Origin: an uncultured Bacteroidales bacterium
Lineage (GTDB): Bacteria > Bacteroidota > Bacteroidia > Bacteroidales > Paludibacteraceae
Length of the DNA stretch: 64,000 bases
Assembly: GCA_902800525.1 (NCBI GenBank)
Contig: CADCEV010000005.1
Span: 1-64,000, forward strand
Direction: 5' to 3'
In this document: positions 59,984 to 64,000 of the stretch, piece by piece
Position numbering within the stretch: position 1 is the stretch's first letter
How the letters are laid out: each line of letters opens with the position of its first letter
The notes under the pieces: generated by a model
Told to the model about the DNA's origin: nothing
Databases searched by the model: none
What the model saw: only the letters and a program-made list of their open reading frames with translations
Translations under genes and position numbers: made by a program

Positions 59984-61219
59984 GTGCCTAAAATCAATCT
60001 TAAAAATATTGACCGCACCTTCTGGGGTTTGTTTATCGCCCTGATCGTGGTAGCCATCATCGCCCTCTTCTCGGCGTCCTCTACGCTAGTCTATTCCCGT
60101 CACTCGGCACTTGGTCCCATCGGTCAACAGATGTTCTTCATCGTGGTGGGCATCATTGCTGCATTCGGAATACAGTATATCCCGTCATACTGGGTACGCC
60201 TTGGCGGGTACCTGTTGCTGGCACTCAGTACCCTACTCGTCTATTCCACGATGATTCCGGGTAACCCCTTGGTGGTGACAGCCAATGGCGCCTCCAGATG
60301 GCTCCGTATCGCCGGCATCACTTTTCAGCCCTCGGAGTTAGCGAAACTCAGTCTCATCATCGTCATAGCGGACCAGTTATCGCGTATCCGGACGGAAGAG
60401 GACAAACGGAAGTATTTCTTCCGCACACTGATCATCGCCGGTGTCGTGATGTTACCTATCATGGCGTCTAACCTCTCCACCGCCGTCCTTATCGGGCTGA
60501 TTATCTTCTGCCTCTGGATCTTGGCGCGCATTCCTTGGAAATACACCCTCTCCATCGTGGGAATTGCTATCATCGCATTAGTGATCGGCTATGCGGTGGT
60601 TGAGTTCGCCTTTGTGCGGCCGGGAGTAAAGATGGGCGGACCGTTCAAACGTGCTACTACGTGGGTCAGTCGTATAGACCATCATTTTGCCGATGACAAT
60701 AGCGATAAATATACCCTCACCGATGAAAATATCCAGGAGGTATATGCCGCGGTAGCTATTGCGAGAGGAGGTACATCACCTCTCGGTGTGTTGCCAGGGA
60801 ACAGCAAAGAGCGCGATTATCTGCCTTTGGCTTTTGCTGATTATATCTTTGCCATCTTCGTGGAAGAGTCCGGGGTTATCGGGGCTATTTTCCTGATTTT
60901 CCTCTATCTCGCCGTCCTCTTCCGCGCATGCTATGTCTCATCGCGCTATTCCGACATGCCGGCGATGCTGATGACGATGGGCTTAGCGCTGATGATCACT
61001 TGTCAGGCCCTCATCTCCATGCTCGTAGCTGTCGGACTCGGACCGGTCACCGGTCAACCCCTGCCGCTCATCAGCAAAGGAGGTACGTCGGTGATCATCA
61101 CATCGGTCTATTTTGGAATTATGATGGGTGTCAGCCGGGAACAACTGCTCCTCCGGGACCGTTTCAACGAATCCATCACACAAAGTCAGGAAGATGCACC
61201 TATTGTTACATTAGAATAA
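59984..61219 (+). CDS. ftsW: Septal peptidoglycan polymerase FtsW (SEDS family)
   Basis: 411 residues, start GTG at 59984 (no ATG precedes the first helix). Ten membrane helices. SEDS signatures: GASRWLRIAGITFQPSELAKLSLII, the large extracytoplasmic loop with catalytic Asp region (HFADDNSDKYTLTDENIQEVYAAVAIARGGTSPLG), and GPVTGQPLPLISKGGTS near the end. Polymerises lipid II with the FtsI encoded upstream. Last cell-wall gene of the cluster in this window: murG, murC, ftsQ, ftsA and ftsZ do not follow. Confidence 0.93.
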   Translation: MPKINLKNIDRTFWGLFIALIVVAIIALFSASSTLVYSRHSALGPIGQQMFFIVVGIIAAFGIQYIPSYWVRLGGYLLLALSTLLVYSTMIPGNPLVVTANGASRWLRIAGITFQPSELAKLSLIIVIADQLSRIRTEEDKRKYFFRTLIIAGVVMLPIMASNLSTAVLIGLIIFCLWILARIPWKYTLSIVGIAIIALVIGYAVVEFAFVRPGVKMGGPFKRATTWVSRIDHHFADDNSDKYTLTDENIQEVYAAVAIARGGTSPLGVLPGNSKERDYLPLAFADYIFAIFVEESGVIGAIFLIFLYLAVLFRACYVSSRYSDMPAMLMTMGLALMITCQALISMLVAVGLGPVTGQPLPLISKGGTSVIITSVYFGIMMGVSREQLLLRDRFNESITQSQEDAPIVTLE

Positions 61220-61251
61220 TATTTAATTTATCATTTTTAATTTAATATATC

Positions 61252-62790
61252 ATGAGAAAGCTTCTACCCTTGCTGCTCATCGCAGCCGTTCTGGGCGCTT
61301 GTTCGCCTGAGTATCAAACGACATCGCAACGCGAGATCGACCGTCTGACCAAAGGCGCTTCTTTCGCCATGCCGAAAGTCCAACTACCCTCTTTCCCTGG
61401 TCGCACGTACAACGTGCTGAACTACGGAGCTGACAACACCGGCGTAGAACTCGCTACGACTGCAATCCAGCAAGCCATTGACGAGTGTACGGCTGCCGGA
61501 GGAGGTACCGTCATCATCCCTGAAGGTATCTACACCACCGGACCGATCACCCTCAAATCAAACGTCCGTCTCTACACCGAGAAGAACTCTTTTATCGTCT
61601 TCTCGCACGACCTCGATCTCTATGAGATCTACGATGAGTGGTTCGAAGGCATCCCTACCAAACGTTGCACAAGCCCGCTCAACGCCCTTGACGCAGAGAA
61701 CATAGCCATCACCGGTTACGGCACGTTCAACGGTAACGGCGATTGGTGGCGTCCCCTCAAGAAAGGCAAAATGGCGCCGTCTCAATGGAAGAAACACCTC
61801 AAAGAGAAAGGTGGCATCGTAGTCAACGATATCTGGTACCCGGATTCTGCATCGTTGCTCGCACAGAGTTATTGCGTGGATCAGAACGTGCCCGTCATCA
61901 CCGATGACAGCCTCTGGCAGGTCGTTAAATCTTTCCTCCGTCCGGTTCTCCTGCATTTTGTAGGATGTAAGAACATCCTCCTCGAGGGCGTGACTTTCGA
62001 GAACTCGCCGGCATGGAACCTTCACCCCATGTGCTGCGAGAACCTCATCCTATGCGACCTGAACGTCCGCAACCCCTGGTATAGCCAGAACGGCGACGGT
62101 GTCGATGTCGAGTCATGCAAGAACGTAGTGATCAGCCGTTGCTCCTTCGATGTCGGTGACGACGCTATCTGCATGAAGTCCGGCAAGGACAAACCCGGAC
62201 GTGACCGCGGTATCCCGACGGAGAACGTGGTAGTGGATGATTGCGTGGTTTATCATGGTCACGGAGGTTTCGTTTGCGGCTCAGAGATGTCCGGCGGTAT
62301 CAAGAATGTCGAAGTGCGCAATAACCTCTATATCGGTACCGATGTCGGTCTGCGCTTCAAATCAACCCGCGGACGCGGCGGTGTTGTGGAGAACATCTAC
62401 ATCAACGGTGTCAACATGGTCAATATCCCGAACGAAGGTCTGCTCTTTGACCTCTTCTACGGCGGTAAAGGCGCAGGCGAGGAGACCGAAGAAGAACTCG
62501 CTGCACGCATGAATGCCGAAGCTCCGCAGGTTAGCGAAGAGACACCGGCATTCAAGAATATCGTTATCGAGAACGTCAAAGGTGCGAACATCAAACGCGC
62601 TATCTATTTCAATGGTCTGCCGGAGATGAAGATCCAGAATGTGACCCTCCGCAATGTGACCATGAGCGCTACCGAAGGCGCGCTCTTCCGTCAGACGAAC
62701 GGTCTCGTCATTGATAACGTCAATATCAAAGCCCAAAAAGGCGAAGCTTTCTCGCTTGCTCCGACGGTAGAAAATGTTAAGATCAATTGA
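61252..62790 (+). CDS. GH28 family pectinase-like lipoprotein
   Basis: 512 residues. Lipoprotein signal: KLLPLLLIAAVLGAC, lipobox LGAC, Cys about 17. Right-handed beta helix with all GH28 catalytic regions: the N-x-D box as NGDGVDVES, the adjacent VGDDAICMKSG (catalytic Asp pair), YHGHGGFVCGSEMSGG and LRFKSTRGRGG (the R-I-K equivalent). Hydrolyses alpha-1,4-galacturonan or rhamnogalacturonan at the cell surface or in the periplasm. It has 32 bp to ftsW and continues in the same direction into the DUF4861 gene, an arrangement seen in pectin utilisation loci. No SusC/SusD genes are in the window. Confidence 0.9.
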   Translation: MRKLLPLLLIAAVLGACSPEYQTTSQREIDRLTKGASFAMPKVQLPSFPGRTYNVLNYGADNTGVELATTAIQQAIDECTAAGGGTVIIPEGIYTTGPITLKSNVRLYTEKNSFIVFSHDLDLYEIYDEWFEGIPTKRCTSPLNALDAENIAITGYGTFNGNGDWWRPLKKGKMAPSQWKKHLKEKGGIVVNDIWYPDSASLLAQSYCVDQNVPVITDDSLWQVVKSFLRPVLLHFVGCKNILLEGVTFENSPAWNLHPMCCENLILCDLNVRNPWYSQNGDGVDVESCKNVVISRCSFDVGDDAICMKSGKDKPGRDRGIPTENVVVDDCVVYHGHGGFVCGSEMSGGIKNVEVRNNLYIGTDVGLRFKSTRGRGGVVENIYINGVNMVNIPNEGLLFDLFYGGKGAGEETEEELAARMNAEAPQVSEETPAFKNIVIENVKGANIKRAIYFNGLPEMKIQNVTLRNVTMSATEGALFRQTNGLVIDNVNIKAQKGEAFSLAPTVENVKIN

Positions 62791-62856
62791 TAATTGATAA
62801 TTGATAATTGATAATTGTATCGAAATGTCTATCTATCGAAATATCGGAATATCAGT
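62788..62856. repeat. TTGATAA and ATCGAAAT arrays at the DUF4861 gene start
   Basis: Four to five TTGATAA units, then octamer-like units (tatcgaaa, tgtctatc, tatcgaaa, tatcggaa, tatcagtt). The second part encodes the signal-peptide n-region MSIYRNIGIS of the next gene. Confidence 0.8.
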
Positions 62857-63874
62857 TATGGGTTTGTTACTCGCGGGTTGTAGCCCGCGGGTAGCCACCT
62901 CTTTCTGGCGAATCGGCACTCCTGCAGATTCGACCAGAGAGGGCTATGCCGTCCTCTATGAGGGCAAGAAAATGCGTCATTGCTACCCTATCACGGAATG
63001 GAAAACAACCGATGAGAAAGAGGACGTCTATCATTCGCTCCACCACCATGGTGTAGCCGTTGAGTCCGAACTCATGGCGTATCGCATCTATTTCGACAAG
63101 AAACAGACCATCGATCCTTATTGCAAACGCAAGCCTCAGCTCGAACTTGCCAAATCATATTGGTACCCCAACGACAGTCTGTTAGCCGAAGGATACGGCG
63201 ATGATATTCTCCGCGTCTCCGGCACTGTTGGTGTCGGTACGGTCAAGTACTGGAACGGCAAAAAGATGGTTCATTTCGAGAATGTCGGCGAGCGCAGCGA
63301 GCGTATCGTTCGCCAGACAAAGAATAGTGCCACGATAGAGGTCGCTATCAAAGATTGGAAGCCATCAAACCTTCAAACTAACGGACAAAGTCCGTCAAAC
63401 TCTCAAACAAGCGAAGCTAAACATGGTCTGGACCTCTCCGTCCAATATACCATGCAAGCCGGTCACCGCGATATGCGCTGCGATGTCTTCTGCTCTTCTC
63501 CCGTTGAAGGCCTTTGTACCGGCGTGCAGACGATCCCTGCTAAGGGAGGAAAAGACACCATTACTATTATTCTCCCCAACGGTGTTTTGTTAGCATCTTG
63601 GGGAACAGATTGGCCGGTGAACGACTCGACTAAGTACGCCAAAGAGACCGTCGGTCTCGGTGTCTTCATCCCTCATCCCTATGCCGGCAGTCCCGTCCAC
63701 GACAAGCAGAACAACCTCTGTCTACTAAATCCCCTTCCCTTTAGGGAGGGGTCAGGGGTAGGCCTTCATTTCTACCTCACCTGTTGCGGTGCCACCAAAG
63801 AAAACCACTCCGTAACAACAACTGCCGAGGAGTGGTTCGCCTATCTCCGCCGTTGGGCAAAGAAACTCAAATAA
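62825..63874 (+). CDS. DUF4861 family lipoprotein, probable pectin-locus protein
   Basis: 349 residues from ATG 62825; an in-frame TTG at 62801 lies in the array and is not chosen. Signal MSIYRNIGISVMGLLLAGC, with lipobox LAGC. The rest fits DUF4861: TDEKEDVYHSLHHHGVAVESELMAYRIYFDKKQTIDPY, FENVGERSERI, DMRCDVFCSS, LPNGVLLASWGTDWPVN and GLGVFIP. The family is found next to pectin- and uronate-active enzymes in Bacteroidota; its activity is not certain to me. Two repeats are inside: KPSNLQTNGQSPSNSQTSEA (about 181-200) and LLNPLPFREGSGVGLHF (about 299-315). Confidence 0.8.
   Translation: MSIYRNIGISVMGLLLAGCSPRVATSFWRIGTPADSTREGYAVLYEGKKMRHCYPITEWKTTDEKEDVYHSLHHHGVAVESELMAYRIYFDKKQTIDPYCKRKPQLELAKSYWYPNDSLLAEGYGDDILRVSGTVGVGTVKYWNGKKMVHFENVGERSERIVRQTKNSATIEVAIKDWKPSNLQTNGQSPSNSQTSEAKHGLDLSVQYTMQAGHRDMRCDVFCSSPVEGLCTGVQTIPAKGGKDTITIILPNGVLLASWGTDWPVNDSTKYAKETVGLGVFIPHPYAGSPVHDKQNNLCLLNPLPFREGSGVGLHFYLTCCGATKENHSVTTTAEEWFAYLRRWAKKLK
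63363..63412. repeat. TCAAACCT array with central palindrome inside the DUF4861 gene
   Basis: TCAAACCT-TCAAACTA, palindrome ACGGACAAAGTCCGT (63385-63399 region), TCAAACTC-TCAAACAA. A small array-hairpin-array composite, in frame and stop-free. Confidence 0.85.
63728..63765. repeat. C/G-rich palindrome inside the DUF4861 gene
   Basis: ccccttccctttagggagggg-type stem, then tcaggggtagg; in frame, giving NPLPFREGSGVG. Confidence 0.88.
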
Positions 63875-63878
63875 GAGA

Positions 63879-63989
63879 CTATTTCTTGATAACTAATTGG
63901 ATCTCTAATCCAAGCACGTCAGTTACTTTAGTAAGCGTCTCAAGCGATGGTGATTTTGAGCCGCGTTCTATTGACACTATCGTGTTAAA
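63879..63989 (-). pseudogene. Broken XRE/HigA-type helix-turn-helix gene, C-terminal part
   Basis: Minus strand: the last 37 codons read FNTIVSIERGSKSPSLETLTKVTDVLGLEIQLVIKK and stop at 63879. NTIVSIERGSKSPSLETLTKVTDVLGLE is the second half of an XRE HTH domain (recognition helix and scaffold), as in antitoxin-like regulators. All three frames have stops just upstream (within 63984-63997), so the first half of the domain is not in frame. Either a frameshift broke the gene or sequence quality is poor at the edge. It is not cotranscribed with the DUF4861 gene (convergent). Confidence 0.5.
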
Positions 63990-64000
63990 TCACACTATTT

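Noticed and set aside
1-64000. Insertion sequences or prophage as carriers of the repeats
   Set aside because: No transposase, integrase, reverse transcriptase or phage gene was seen in the window; if the elements are mobilised in trans, the enzyme is elsewhere.

Overview
The window looks like chromosomal DNA of an uncultured-type member of the Bacteroidales (phylum Bacteroidota). Supporting signs are: promoters of the Bacteroidota form (TTTG, about 20 bp, TAnnTTTG) at nine places; a 286-residue primary sigma factor of the short Bacteroidota type; the gliding/type IX lipoprotein GldD; a putative porin of the Porin_10 type; the Bacteroidales glycogen set (GH133 debranching enzyme, glycosyltransferase, GH57, GT35 phosphorylase); the pairs trkA-trkH/dxs and dapB-lepB-WbqC; and AT-rich leaders without strong Shine-Dalgarno sequences. 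No phage, plasmid, transposase or CRISPR was seen.

Layout. (1) 322-8673, minus: a secreted multidomain protein with its own promoter and terminator, then a probable operon read gldD, pcrB-tadA (one fused ORF), 7TM-HD phosphodiesterase, dusB, BASS-type transporter. (2) 8989-20848, plus: manC, glycogen debranching enzyme, glycogen synthase-like GT, GH57, porin, a ClpC/ClpA-type unfoldase, trxA, tRNA-Arg(TCT), rpoD. (3) 20897-23313, minus: a 58-residue ribbon-helix-helix-like protein, a small outer-membrane protein, and an RNase R/II enzyme lacking its N-terminal domains. (4) 23543-28120, plus: glgP and a secreted protein of unknown function. (5) 28186-51529, minus, about 23 kb: murG, truA, two flippases, two FKBP isomerases in tandem, ribE, rsmI, a repeat-rich unknown, a POT transporter, ilvE, WbqC, lepB, dapB, coaE, an MBOAT acyltransferase, an SGNH protein, trkH, trkA, dxs. 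(6) 51842-61219, plus: the division/cell-wall cluster mraZ-rsmH-ftsL-ftsI-murE-mraY-murD-ftsW, then a GH28 pectinase and a DUF4861 protein, and at the edge a broken XRE-type gene.

The striking property of this DNA is a dense load of short interspersed repeats that have entered coding genes as well as spacers. There are at least four kinds: heptanucleotide arrays (TTGATAA, ACAATTC, TATCAAC, AATTAAA, GGCGAAC and relatives), octanucleotide arrays (GATCTCGT, GATATTTC, TCAAACCC), C/G-rich palindromes of about 35 bp around CCCCTGAAGGGG, and composite units that join arrays to hairpins. Inside genes they stay in frame and stop-free, and they encode recurring peptides (NCQLSI, SRDHEI, SNPQT, PxPSGEGxG) in otherwise ordinary housekeeping enzymes. 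One array appears to have fused pcrB to tadA; others supply part of a lipoprotein signal peptide, a start codon, stop codons and protein tails. I regard this as the most interesting content of the window. The nearest described parallels I know are Rickettsia palindromic elements and cyanobacterial heptanucleotide STRRs; I do not know a published name for the versions seen here.

Functionally the window covers peptidoglycan precursor synthesis (dapB, murE with an mDAP-type motif, murD, mraY, murG, ftsI, ftsW), glycogen turnover, envelope biogenesis (lepB, gldD, flippases, MBOAT/SGNH), K+ uptake, isoprenoid entry (dxs), protein folding and turnover, RNA modification (dusB, truA, tadA, rsmI, rsmH) and pectin breakdown.
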